Positions 34,326 to 45,045 of a DNA stretch of 64,000 bases are shown here, piece after piece. Position 1 is the first letter of the stretch; every line of letters begins with the position of its first letter. A program made the translations under genes and the position numbers. The DNA comes from Ceratotherium simum simum (Eukaryota; Chordata; Mammalia; Perissodactyla; Rhinocerotidae), in NCBI RefSeq assembly GCF_000283155.1, contig NW_004454165.1, positions 41,655,996 through 41,719,995 on the forward strand, read 5' to 3'. The notes below the pieces were generated by a model. The model was not told where the DNA came from. It ran no database searches and saw only the letters and a program-made list of their open reading frames with translations.

Positions 34326-36560
34326 CCATCGATTCTAACACAACCTTTTTTACATTTTAATATTCTTGAAATTGAGATGTCTCTGTCGTAATAGCTTGGA
34401 TTTGGTGAAATATGGTAGTCATTTTGATTGACTCCTCAACAACGAATGAATTCCTTAATCTGAGAATTTATTGGATTTCTGAGAAAGGAAGGATATCTGA
34501 ATTGAGTATTGTTGAAAATCTGTCTTCCAGAATCCATTTCCCTGAAATGCTCAGGGAAAGAGGAACCACAGAGTTAACATTTAGATTTCCAATGGCCAAA
34601 GCTTGAAAACTGAGGTGTAGAACAAACAACATCTTGAAGCAACAAGCCACACAATCATCACCAGAACATTTGATGTTCAGAAAGACACAAATTACCCTAT
34701 TTTGAAAGGGACAAAACATTTTGTCTTATACCCCAGGCACAAACAGACTTTACAGAAAGAAGATAATTGACTTGAAATCTCTCCCCCTTCCCTTGGAAGG
34801 AGATCAACCATATTCAGGATCTAGTATTACATAGAAACCAAAGTTCTCTCAGAACCATCATCTTTCCCACTAGTTTTGTAAAAGGCCTTGTGTCCTAACT
34901 CCCTTCCAGCCACACTGAGTCCCCCAGCCAGACCTCCAAGGCAGCCCTGAGTGACCTTGTCTTATTTAGGACGAGCGCTCTCAAGGGCCTCTGACTGTGC
35001 TTGCCCTTACGGTAGACCCCGTCAGTGCAGGGGTCGCTCTCAGGACCTGCATGCTCCTCGTCTCCCAGCGAAAGGAAATGCAGACAAAGCTCGTCTGGTT
35101 TCTGTTCCTGCCGCCCTGGCACCATCAGAGCCCCTGGTTCCTTCCCTCCAGCAAGCCAGGTCCTGGTACCGAGGAGGCTCTGAAAAATGGTCCACAGAAA
35201 ATGACGGGTGCTCTGTGAGCAGTGCCTGAGAAAAGAGAGTGGCCCTGCCTTGTTAATTTTGGGCAAGACTCTGTGTGGCCTGGGGTGCTGACGGGACTCA
35301 GGGCCTTGTCCTCACTGGGGCGGTATTAGACATGAAAGGCGGAGGCTGAGGAGACCCAGGCTTCCCAGGTGTTGGGAAGGTCACCTGGAGAAGGTCCTCT
35401 TCTTCTCCACCACCTCCTCATGTGCCAGGTTGTCCTGGGGCCCTTCCTCGCTCACATACCTTCACACACCTAGAGAGCTTTCAGAGCCTCCCGGACAGGA
35501 AAGAAACCCTCGGGGGGCACTTACATTCACACTGATGGAGAAGGGGAGCCCTGGAGCAGTGGTCTCCTCTGCGTGGAAAGGGATTTGCGTTCTCTCCCAA
35601 CGTATGTCTATTTATTCTTAGAAATAACTCCGGTATTGCTGTTCTGACACATTACGCACATTTACAGGACGGGGTCTGACACCAACACCAGGCACAAGGG
35701 GTAAGGAGAGAGTTTACAGGAAAGAATTCTCTAGAAAGAGCTGGGCAGGGCTGTGGGTCTGGGGAGTGGCGGGGACCCTCTGCCGCCCAGGCCTACAGGC
35801 CACAGGAGGGAGCAGCTGTGGGCGACCCTCCTGAAATCGTGGTCTTAGGTGGAGGAACGCAGCCACTGCTAAGCCACGGCCCGGCCTAGGAAATAAATAC
35901 CCCAGACTCTCTCTTTTCTGGAAAACTCTAAGTTTCTACAAATGTCTCCTGTTGGCAAGAATCAGCCAAGAACAAGAGAACCAGGTGACAGAGTTTACAG
36001 ACATGGCTTCCCTGGGCCCAGACAGAGTGGAGGGGACGAGGGCAGAGGGAAGGGCAGGCCGAGAACACCTACCATGGGGCTCACTGAAAAGTGGCCTTTC
36101 AAAACAGATAGCTAAAAAAGATGAAACAAAGTGAATTCAAACAGAATAGACGTAGGGCTCTATAAACTGTTCAGATGTCAGCCTAGCAAGCAGAGAAAGG
36201 CTGGGGCCTGATTCTCTCTCTGCCCCTCAGGGAGCTCTGTGGGGGGAGACAATGGAGGATGCATGTGGCGGGTGGGGGGGCCGGCCACTGGGAAGGTTCT
36301 GGAAACCCACCCTGACCCCAGAACCCGGCGATTCTGTCCAAGATCAAGTGTAGAAATAGTCCGTCACCTGGGGCTGATGGCATTCTGGCAGGCTCCTGTC
36401 AGACCTTCTCAAATCCATGGTTAATTAACTGCTGTCCCCAGCATAGGCATTTGTTCATATGGTCAAATTTGTTCCAGTAGGATCAACAACGTGGCACAAG
36501 AGAACAACCTAGGCTGGAACTTAAGTGACGAAAATAAAACCAGCACAGTTTCGTTGTCTT
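34326..36560. other. Unassigned DNA
   Basis: No gene. 34330-34760 is AT-rich. 34900-35900 is GC-richer. 35870-35886 has AAGCCACGGCCCGGCC, a faint echo of the reverse SINE head, too short to call. Confidence 0.3.
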
Positions 36561-38200
36561 TTTTTTTAAGTCAGATACCTACCTTATGGTTTCTCTGTAC
36601 TTTGAAATGGCCATTAAAATGTTTTTTGCCATATAAAATCTACCCTGTATTCCTTAAATTTCAGAAGTTTATTTTTCTTTATAAAACTAATGTAAGCTCA
36701 GTATAGCAAATTAAAAAATCTAGAAAAATAATAAAACTCACCCTAAGGCAACTGTTCTTAATCTCTGGTGTGATTCTTCTAGTTTTTTTTTCTCTGCATA
36801 CAGTCTACTCATTTCTAGAGGAAATTTTTGACCTGAAATCTCTTCGCTTTTGCATGAGAAAAATAAGAAAAATCCCCAAACTCATCAGAACATCAATAAG
36901 CAGGTGTTATATTTGGATCGTCTCTGGCCAGGGTTTTTTTGGACTGCTGGTCTGTGGGTGCACAGAGGAGAGGTCCTGGGCCTGCTCACTGTCCTGATGT
37001 GTCCTTTGGAGTCAGAGAACGCTTCCGTGTGTGGCCAGGATTAGGAATGGGAGAATCCCTCCTAACCCTAGCCAGAAGAAAACCAAAATTCCACACTTAG
37101 AGCTATACTCCTTTGGTGCCACACTGCCACTGGTCACTTACACATTTGTGTGACGAGTGTGTCGTATCTTTGCAAGAAGAGCTGCTTTTGCATAAAAGGA
37201 AAGTGAGATCATGTGAATGCATGCAAAAGGTAAAAGACGTTGCTACTGACTGTTGGAGCAAGTCATTGCTCAGCAAGTCATGTTGGAGAGGAAGTGACCA
37301 CCGGTCGACTCCTGGGCTGGACCTGAGCAAACAGATGCCCCCACCCACTCCCACATCCTTAGAATGTACGACTGCCCACCATTCCCACACTAGCAGCCGT
37401 TTTCAAAGACGCAGCCTTGAGAGAGTGATGTGGTGTTGGGACCATCTGGACTGAATACGAGACTTAGCCCATTAAGGCCTCTCCATAAACTTTGAAGATT
37501 CTGGCGGGTGGGGGTGCAGATCTACACATCTTGAGGCTGCACAAGATAGCCTCGTGTGTAAGTTCCCCGCTTATTACACCTGCCACCCACCAAGCTGGGG
37601 TGGCTGCCTCTTCCTTCGGTCTCTCCTGCTCTCTGTATTCAGGGCCGGTTTGTGAACCAGCACTGGAGGAGAAGAGAGGCAGGGAAAGCAGGCCTCTGTG
37701 CGTCTGGGTGTGACCTACTCGCGTCTTGGTGCCCCTCGAGCTGTGGCCCGGCTGCCCGGTGTGCGAAGCAAGAGCCTGTGTATGGCCAGAGTCTCCGTCA
37801 GTTTGTTCCCATTCCGTCCCGGTCCTCAGAGGAAGAGGAGCAGGACCGTGAGTCCTCATTTCCCGGCACGTTCGTGTAGTCGTGTGTTACATGTCCGCAT
37901 AGCCAGAGGCGCTGGGATGGGTCGTGTCATCTGCCTGCACCCACGGGCAGCGAATTTCTCAGACGGGCCGTCCCTCTGCTCTGAAGTGTTGCTGGGAGGG
38001 AGGGACAGGGACTTCTTCCCTGGGACTGTGTCCCTGCATCTGAGTGGTGCCAGTGGATGGCCTGGCCCCAGGCGAGTGTGGTCCTTCTCCGCATGTGCCC
38101 TCAAGCCTAAGGGACAGGACACAGCCATCACCACGGACTCTGGCCTGAGCGCCTCCACGGGCTTCACCCGGCAAAGGCTCCGTGAGATCACTTACTGTGC
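36561..38200. other. Unassigned DNA
   Basis: 36561-36800 is AT-rich, possibly an old LINE 3' fragment, but with no diagnostic landmark. 37460-38200 is GC-rich with scattered CpGs. A 187-codon plus-strand frame at 37698-38261 is Arg/Ser-rich and overlaps minus-strand frames; not called. Confidence 0.3.
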
Positions 38201-39639
38201 ATTAAATGTGCGATTTGTATTTAGGCCTCGATCTCCACAACGGGAGCTCTGTGGTTTGTAGGGGGTGAAGAATTCCTAGCTCCTTCTCATGAGACCCCTG
38301 GACTGGGAGAAATCCAGCGTGAGGTGGGGCTTGGGGTCGGGGTTTGCAGCAGCAGCCAGACGGGGGGTGCTCAAGACCTGCAGACAAGTTCCAGCCATTC
38401 TTCCTCTCACTTTGGGACTCTCTGCTTGGCCTTAGCCTTACATAATAGTCTGTGACGCAGAGGTGAATTATGGAGGGACGTGCTGGGGAAAGGACAGAAA
38501 CAAGAGGGAGTCTGCCAGAGAAAGGGGCGACAGTGGTCCTTGTGCCCAGGAATGGCTGCTCAGGCAGTGAGAAGGGAGGGGAGCCCGAGGCAGAGCTGAG
38601 CTGGGGGCCCCGCTGGCGGTCCAGGATGCCCGGCCGGGGGGGGAATGCTTGGAAGTTCTGGAGGCCCGACGTGCAGACGTGTCAGGTGCCTGGGATATGG
38701 AGGGAGCAGGTCTCTGGATAGCCGAGGTCGGGCTGCTTCTTCGGGACAAGAATGACTCCTCACTGTTGGGTGCATGCATCAAAGGCCCTTTTCAGAACGG
38801 ATTAAACTTTGTCACACATCATTTTGGCAAAGCTGCTTTCCTGATATTTCATATATCCGCAGCCTGAATAGGACTGGAGGGCGTAGGGCTGGAGATGGGG
38901 CACTGCCCTCCTTGGAACCAGTTAGAGGGGGTCAGCACAGAGCCAGGGCAGTGGCGGTGTATGTGCAGCTGAGAGCAGGGAGGATCTTCTAAGAGTCTGC
39001 TTTACTCAAGCCAAGCCCAGTAAGACACGCTGTACACCTAAAGTGTCCCAGAAACCCTGTAAGCTTGTTCAAGTGGACCTCAGGAGTCAGCGTGGTCTCT
39101 GCCCTTCCCATCTAGACGAAGTTATCCCATCCCACCCACTTCCCAGCTCCCTGCTGTGGGTTCTTGGCCCTGGAGAGGTCTGTCCAGTGACTCTTGGGGC
39201 CTCTCTTGCATTGACCCAGATCTGGAGCTCCTGGGCCCAGCAGGAGAATGAGCTCACTTCCATTAAGGCTGTGAAACAAGGTGTTCCTGAGGCCTTCGGG
39301 GTGTGGAGGCCCTGCTGAAGGTTGAGGAGAACGCGGGCTTTACCTGCACGGCACACACACCTGGACATCCAGGTTGGGGCAGGAACCTCCCCAGCCCCTC
39401 CGCCATGTCTCCCTCCTGGGCTGTGTTGGCCAATGTGTGGCCCGGGCCTCCTCTCCCGGCCTCAACCTTGACCCCCTTGCTGCACGTCCAGCTCCAAAGC
39501 CCCTCCCATTAGCTCTCTCCTGGCCCAACCACAGGTGAGCAGACTGACCCTCTTGTGCTCTGCAGACCCAAAGGGCCTTCCCTGCAGCGGGTGTACTCTC
39601 CCAGCTGTACCTTCAGGGAGCAGGGTAGCGCCTCCATCA
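38201..39639. other. Unassigned GC-rich DNA
   Basis: Nothing recognised beyond a G-run at 38635-38643. Overlapping open frames only. Confidence 0.35.
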
Positions 39640-39795
39640 TAGATTCGTCATTTAAGGAAAGCCTTCACGATCCCCTAGAAAGCAGGTTATGACCTCCTTA
39701 CTATACAGACAAAGACACTGAGGCCAGGAGGTGCTCACTAACCCACCCAGGGTGACTCACTACAGAGTGGGAGAACCAGGTGTGGTCACCACGGA
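39640..39795 (+). mobile_element. MIR SINE fragment, plus strand
   Basis: CTATACAGACAAAGACACTG, AGGCCAGGAGGTGCTCACTA and GGTGACTCACTACAGAGTGG follow the 3' half of the MIR core (pattern CAGA..GAAACTGAGGC..CACA). Confidence 0.75.
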
Positions 39796-40195
39796 CCCTC
39801 CAGGTCCAAACCATTCATCTCAGGAGCTTCCTAAGTTAGCGAGATTTGCAGCAGCAGGATTTTGTGAAGGAAAATCATCAGAAGTCACCATCAGCAACAC
39901 GTCCTGAAAACACTGCCGGGAACGACAGGCTTGGGCGGGTGTTTGGAACTCGCCCTCAAATACAGGAAGGGGCACTGAGGCGAGTGCCGGGCATTCGGTC
40001 GAGACCGCGAGCTGCCCTGTGTTGAACATGGCGCCCGACTCACAAGGGGTGTTGATGAATGTGTGCTGGTCTGCATTCTTGCTTGTGTTCCAAGGGGAAA
40101 TAGTACACAACCAGGACACAGGAGACTAGCGATTTTAAGTAGAAGATGATGAATAAATGACATGCAATAGAATATATTGGAGTATATGAGGGAGA
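39796..40195. other. Unassigned DNA
   Basis: No recognised feature. Confidence 0.4.
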
Positions 40196-40640
40196 CATTG
40201 GTTTAAAACTAATTCAGCCTGGCCTTGTTTTCCCAAAAAGGCCTGACTTGGCCTGCTGTGCATGCATTGTACATCTGCTTTAAACATTTATGAAACCCCA
40301 AAGATAAGAATGATGCCCTTAAAGTTAGGGGTGTATCTTCCCCCATATCTGCATTTCCTTTAGGATAAGCATGTCTTCCTAAAAACAAAGGATTACTTAC
40401 CAATCTGCTGTGCCTGCCTTGTGACCACTGACCTGCCGTGCCAGCAAAGCAACCTCACGACTGTTGTAAAAGGAATGTTCTTGTTGTATGTGATGTATGC
40501 TCTTTGTTCCAAGATGGTATATTACCACACTGTACACCCCACTTCAGAGGGCTTCATTCCTTTGTAAAGGTATTTTCCAGGACTATATGGTTCTTAGGGT
40601 TGACTCATAATAAACTCACCCCAATTTTGGTTTATAGATT
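40196..40640 (+). mobile_element. Possible degenerate LTR
   Basis: The stretch has LTR-like character: GACCACTGACCTGCCGTGCC (40422), then CCAAGATGGTATATTACC (40510) and an AATAAACTCACC polyadenylation-like segment at 40608-40619 near the right end. I cannot name a family or fix the ends. Confidence 0.25.
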
Positions 40641-41785
40641 GATTATGAATTATTTGCATTGACAAAGAGATGAATATAAGGGAGAGAAATATGCTGCAGT
40701 TGCAATTGAGTATTTCTTCTAGAAAGAGTCATTTCTTACTAGTGAGTGAGTGACTAGAACGTTGGTGAGAGCATTATCCATCAAAGACTCTGTGTAGTCA
40801 AAGATTTTTCAAGCAAGTGCATGCACCTTTTTAGTCTGTGACACATACTTTTTTGTCTATGTCAGCAAGAGAAGTGTGTGATTAAGGCATTGAGGAATAT
40901 TCTAGATTTTCTGTGGATGGATTAACCATGAAATTCTTGAGCAATGGAAACAAATTGAAAGCAGGATGAGTACAACATCCCACAGAATCTCCATTTTTTC
41001 CTATAGTGATATAATTTGGTTAAGTGAATACATTACTAAAAATTATGTTCCAGGCTTGACATAGCAATGAAAAATAAACCAATTACCATACTTTCTCGAG
41101 AAAGAGCAGAGGAGAGTTCAGAATCAGTTGAGGGAAGGACAGAAGGTTCACACCCACACAGATAAATCACCCTTACTCCTTTCCTCTGCCTGAGCTTCCG
41201 GCTCCTTCTCTGTGGAGAATTCTCCTGTCCTGGGTTGGTGTGAGGGTGGAGGCAATTAGAAGGCCTGAGCTGATGAGATGGAAAGAAATTAAGAGTAAAC
41301 ATGAATTGACAGCAGAAGAGAACAAAAACACTCAGAAGGTTTTCTTATGATGCCACTTGCCTTCCCTGCCATTATGAACAGAGTCCAGTCAGACACGTTC
41401 CCAGGGAGAATGATGACTGTGTGGGTGGGGAAGAGGAGAGAATGTGGGTATGGGATTCTTCCTCTGTGGAGGTCAGTCTGTGCCACAGAGAAGTGTGCAC
41501 CATGGGCCTTGCTCTCAAGGAGGTCAGGGCCCAGCACAAGGAGATGGTTGACATCCTTAGGAGGAAGCTGCTCCCAGGGCCTGAGACCCTCAGTGGATGG
41601 CCACAAAGGGAGCTGTTCAGACGATGTCATGTTGCCAGACCCCAGGGAGCAGAGAGATGGCAGATTTCTTTTCCTCTCTTTTCATCTTAGACCTCACAAG
41701 GAATTAATACCATGGGACATTTTGGTAGCAAGAATGAATGAATTACAAAAGCTAGAAGCGATTTTAGCTCCTGGTCAATTTCAGG
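40641..41785. other. Unassigned DNA
   Basis: 40641-41060 is AT-rich. 41340-41690 is GC-richer with open frames on both strands and no recognised product. Confidence 0.35.
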
Positions 41786-41890
41786 GTGGGTATGTGGCTC
41801 TACCTGTCACCCCGTTAATTGCCACCACTGACCAGATGGATCGAGGTGCTGTGAGGGGGTCTCCCTCACTCTCCATGTATGTTCCTCTTG
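41786..41890 (+). ncRNA. Possible 7SK RNA-derived pseudogene fragment
   Basis: The segment reads GGGTATGTGGCTCTACCTGT, then CACCCCGTTAATTGCCA, later GGGGGTCTCCCTCAC and CTCCATGTATGTTCCTC. From memory, the 5' domain of vertebrate 7SK snRNA has the same order: GGGCGATCTGGCTGCGAC, CTGTCACCCCATTGATCGCC, CTCCCTCAC, CTCCATGTGCGTCCCTC. Only about 100 nt match. The GATC motifs of the HEXIM-binding hairpin are altered here and no 3' end or T-run terminator follows, so it would be a non-functional retro-copy fragment. Chance similarity is not excluded. Confidence 0.35.
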
Positions 41891-41999
41891 ACAGCGAACA
41901 GATGTGAGGGGAATATGCAGAACTGTGCTCTATACAGCTTGGCTATGTTCCAGGAGATCCCTCCTGATCTTTGCACCTGAAAAGTTTTCAGGTGGTGAT
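41891..41999. other. Unassigned DNA
   Basis: Short linker; nothing recognised. Confidence 0.4.
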
Positions 42000-42232
42000 T
42001 TTTGTCAGTCATCACATCTGGAGATCCCTATGTCCTCTTAGAGCACTCTATTGTGGAACTTATCACAAGGAATTGCAATTTCCTGTTTGTTTGCTTATTG
42101 CTCCGAGACTGGAAACTTAGTGGGGGAAGGACAAGGTTTTCCTTAGCCAGGTGAGTCTCATCACCTGGCACAGGTACTGGGAGCACGGTAGCTGCTCGGC
42201 AGTCCTGTCGAAATGATGGATGGATCGTAGCA
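42000..42232 (+). mobile_element. L2 LINE 3' fragment, plus strand
   Basis: AGAGCACTCTATTGTGGAAC, GGAATTGCAATTTCCTGTTT, GAGACTGGAAACTTAGTGGG, ATCACCTGGCACAGGTACTG and AATGATGGATGG track the end of L2 (TTATCACA..TTGTAATT..GACTG..AGCTC..CCTGGCACA..GAATGAATG). Confidence 0.8.
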
Positions 42233-42284
42233 GCATTGACGTATTGTAAAGGAAGAATTGGGGTGGTGTGGAGATGACATCTGA

Positions 42285-42440
42285 GTTATTACCTGAGCTC
42301 AGCCACTCTGTGTCTAGGAACGTGGTTTCATATCGTGGATTTTGGTTTTCTCATTTAAAAAATTTGAATAATGACATCTGCTGCATACTTCCTAGGTTTG
42401 CTTGGAGGATCCAAGAAAGTGCTTTGTAAGGTCACGGTGC
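42285..42440 (-). mobile_element. MIR SINE fragment, minus strand
   Basis: GAGCTCAGCCACTCTGTGTC, TTTTGGTTTTCTCATTTAAA, GAATAATGACATCTGCTGCA and AAGTGCTTTGTAAGGTC match the reverse MIR order with moderate divergence. Confidence 0.7.
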
Positions 42441-42549
42441 TCTGTGCAGGGGGTGAGGTCGGTGGGAGCAGCAGGGGGATGGGTTCGAGTAGACCGGGCT
42501 TGGACTCAGTGCTACTGTGTGCTGACTTTCAGGAGTGTTCAGTAGTGTA

Positions 42550-43670
42550 CAGTCGAGCTACATCATTTGGGGACTCTGTACAGTATTTGCAAATTCATGT
42601 GCTCACTAAAATTTACCTGTAATCCTAAAATCAGTACTCGTGGAGCTTTCATGGCAATTCACAGACATACGAGCGGGGAAAAATTTGAGTCTCCCAACAC
42701 CACTCACGCTCCCAGCTGAGCTCAACAAGGCAATGCTCTGCCCCCGGTTCAGTGCTCAGACTGTAAACAAGGGCCCCTTTTGTTGTTTATTTAGTGCCAT
42801 GTTTTTCACATGTTTGTGATTTTTGGTGATGATTTAGTCATTAAATTGGTCCCCAAGCATACTGCTAAAGTGCTGTCTAGGGTTCCTAAGCACAAGAAGA
42901 CCATGACGAGCTTTACAGAGAAAATACGTGTGTTAGAGAAGCTTCGTTCAGGCACGAGTTACAGTGCTGTTGGCTGTGAGTTCTACGTTACTGAATTAAC
43001 AATATATACTAAATAAGGTGTCTATAGTAGTTAGGCTTCTGCAGAGAAACAGAACCAACAGGATGGATATGTATGTATATAAAGAGATTCATTATAAGGA
43101 ATTGGCTCATGTGATTATGGAGGCTGAGAAGTCCCAAGGTCTACAACTGGCAAGATGAGACCCAGCAGAGCCAGTGGTGTAAGTGCCAGTCTGAGAGCTG
43201 GCGACCCAGGAAGAGCCGATGTTTCAGTTTGAGTTTGAAGGCTGGAAAAGACCAGTGTCCCAGCTCTGCAGTCAGGCTTGTATTCAGCCTTTTTGTTCTA
43301 TTCAGGCCTTCATCTGATTGGATGAGGCCCACTCACATTGCAGAGGGCAATCTGCTTTAATCAGTCTACCAATTTAAATGTGAATCTCACCCAGAAACAC
43401 CCTCACAAACATTCCTAGAATAATGTTTTGCCAAATATCTGGGCACCCCATGGCCTAGTCAAGTTAACACATAAAATTAACCATCACAATGTCTTTAAAC
43501 AGAAACACACATAAAACACAGCTATGTATTGATCTGTTGATGAAAACGTTGTGCCCAGAGGCTGGCAGGAACTAACTCTGTATTTCTCCCAGGGGTAATG
43601 GTATAGTAGTCACTAATTCACTTTTCAAGGCAACTTTACAGCACACAACTACCACAATGAGAATCAACTG
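42550..43670 (+). mobile_element. Tigger-like (TcMar) DNA transposon, split by an LTR
   Basis: Paralogue of 25449-26095. The left end CAGTCGAGCTACATC follows TA at 42548-42549, and the right end ...GAGAATCAACTG closes at 43670. The interior conserves GGTCCCCAAGCATACTGC and a longer helix-turn-helix-like remnant: 42810-43016 encodes EKIRVLEKLRSG, then SYSAVGCEF and ELTIYTK, typical of the pogo/CENP-B DNA-binding region. The element is interrupted at 43022/43489 by the ERVL-type LTR and resumes with GTCTTTAAACAGAAACACAC. No catalytic domain. Confidence 0.85.
43023..43488 (-). mobile_element. Solitary ERVL-type LTR (MLT2-like), nested in Tigger, minus strand
   Basis: Plus-strand landmarks: GCAGAGAAACAGAACCAACA (43042), AGGAATTGGCTCATGTGATT (43098), ATGGAGGCTGAGAAGTCC (43118), TGATTGGATGAGGCCCACTC (43315), AATATCTGGGC at the junction of 43435-43445, and ATAAAATTAACCATCACA at its right end. 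Flanks GTGTC (43018-43022) and ATGTC (43489-43493) are a 4-of-5 match, consistent with the 5-bp duplication of ERVL elements. No internal viral genes. Confidence 0.8.
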
Positions 43671-43934
43671 TGTGTGGTAGCGCCTGGCCAGTGGTAGACG
43701 TTCAAAAGATTCCCTTGTATTCCATTGTTTTTCTGACCTTACAGAAACAAACTTGTGCACAAAATCTAATTAAATTCTGAAGGGAGAATGCTTGGGAAAG
43801 GAAGGAGAAGGAAGAGAAAAATGTAAGCAGACCGCTATTCTGCCTGCTGTATCTTCCTGTTTCATGGGTTACTCCCCCGTCACTCTGGCTGGGCGTCATT
43901 TTACGTTTAGTTTTGCGTAATCTGTGGATCTGTC
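43671..43934. other. Unassigned DNA
   Basis: Nothing recognised. Confidence 0.4.
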
Positions 43935-44134
43935 ACAGTACTATCCAGTAGAACTTCCTGTGGTGGTGGACATGTTCTTACAAGCGCTTTCCACGACAAC
44001 AACCACTGGCTACATGTGGCTGTCGAGCACTTAAAATGTGGCTAGTGTGACTGAAGAACTGAGTTTTAAATTTTAGTTTTTTCAAATTTAATTTGCCACA
44101 TGTGGCTGGTGGCTGCCATATTGGAGAGTGCAGA
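43935..44134. mobile_element. hAT-type non-autonomous DNA transposon (MITE)
   Basis: Imperfect terminal inverted repeats (CAGTACTATCCAGTAGAAC at the left, CATATTGGAGAGTGCAG at the right) enclose two GGCTACATGTGGCT / GCCACATGTGGCTGGTGGCT blocks and an AT-rich centre (TTTTAAATTTTAG). This is a common mammalian palindromic hAT-Charlie-type MITE, for which I am not certain of the name. Confidence 0.7.
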
Positions 44135-44829
44135 CTTCTCAGGTCTGGTCCTCAGCAAATGTTCAGTGGTTGATGTGTGTTGTGGACTCAGCTAACTCAC
44201 CCCAATCCTCCCAAGATGGTGTCAGTTATGTGAGGGGTAGGTTACAGGCTCGGAACAAGTTGGCCACCGGAGGGGCTGGGCAGAGATGAGAGAGTGAGAT
44301 AGGCTGCCCCTCTGTGCTGCTTCCCATCCTCCCTTACTTCTCTCCAATCCCCTGCAACTCCTTCCTCCAGTTCCCAAGGAACCCGAGGCATCCGTGTGTC
44401 CACAGTGCCCTCCTGACGGGCATTTGCTGCCAGGCCCCATCAAGTCCTGCGGCCCTGGTGGGGGGACCAGCTCTCTGGGAACTGGTCCTCCCAGGCGCCT
44501 CCTGCCCCGAGAAGACCCGTCCCAGACCAGCGGTGCTCGCTGTCCACAAGGGCTCTTCCTCCATCTCGCACTCCCGGCCTGGCCCACGGGGCTTCCCACC
44601 TCAGCTTGCTGTTAGGGCGTTTGAAAAAGGACTCTTTTATCCCAAATGAAACCTCAGTTGTTGAGATTGCAGACTTTTTGGCCAAGGGAAGTAGAGAATC
44701 CGTCAGAGGTGGGTATCATGGGGTAGACGAGCCTTCTGGTTGCTGTGGGACACGTGCCCTGCACAGCTGTGGGAGGGGATGTGGCTGAAGTCACCGAGTG
44801 GAGAGATGCATGGTCAGTCTGGCCCAGTG
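44135..44829. other. Unassigned DNA
   Basis: GC-rich at 44380-44620, with overlapping open frames on both strands. No gene recognised. Confidence 0.35.
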
Positions 44830-45045
44830 TGAAAAAAACAACGGTTGACATTTATCGGGTGTCTAATGTGCGCCTGGCATTTTGCTAAATGCTCTCTCTC
44901 TATCCTACCACGTGGTGATGTTGGTGCTGTTGTCCCCTCTTTCCGTGGATGAGGAGGTGGAGGTCGAGAGAGATCCTGAACCTGCCGAGGTCCCAGGGTC
45001 AGTAAGGCCGGGATCAGGCACAACACCCTATCTCGGGGCCCCACA
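44830..45045 (+). mobile_element. MIR SINE, plus strand
   Basis: GGTTGACATTTATCGGGTGT, CTAATGTGCGCCTGGCATTT, GCTAAATGCTCTC, GTGGATGAGGAGGTGGAGGT and CCCAGGGTCAGTAAGGCCGG follow the forward MIR order. Confidence 0.8.

Noticed and set aside
37698..38261. 187-codon plus-strand frame
   Set aside because: GC-rich region with equally long frames on the other strand; no recognisable product.
41347..41907. 186-codon plus-strand frame
   Set aside because: No domain, opposing open frames, and the 3' part overlaps the possible 7SK relic.
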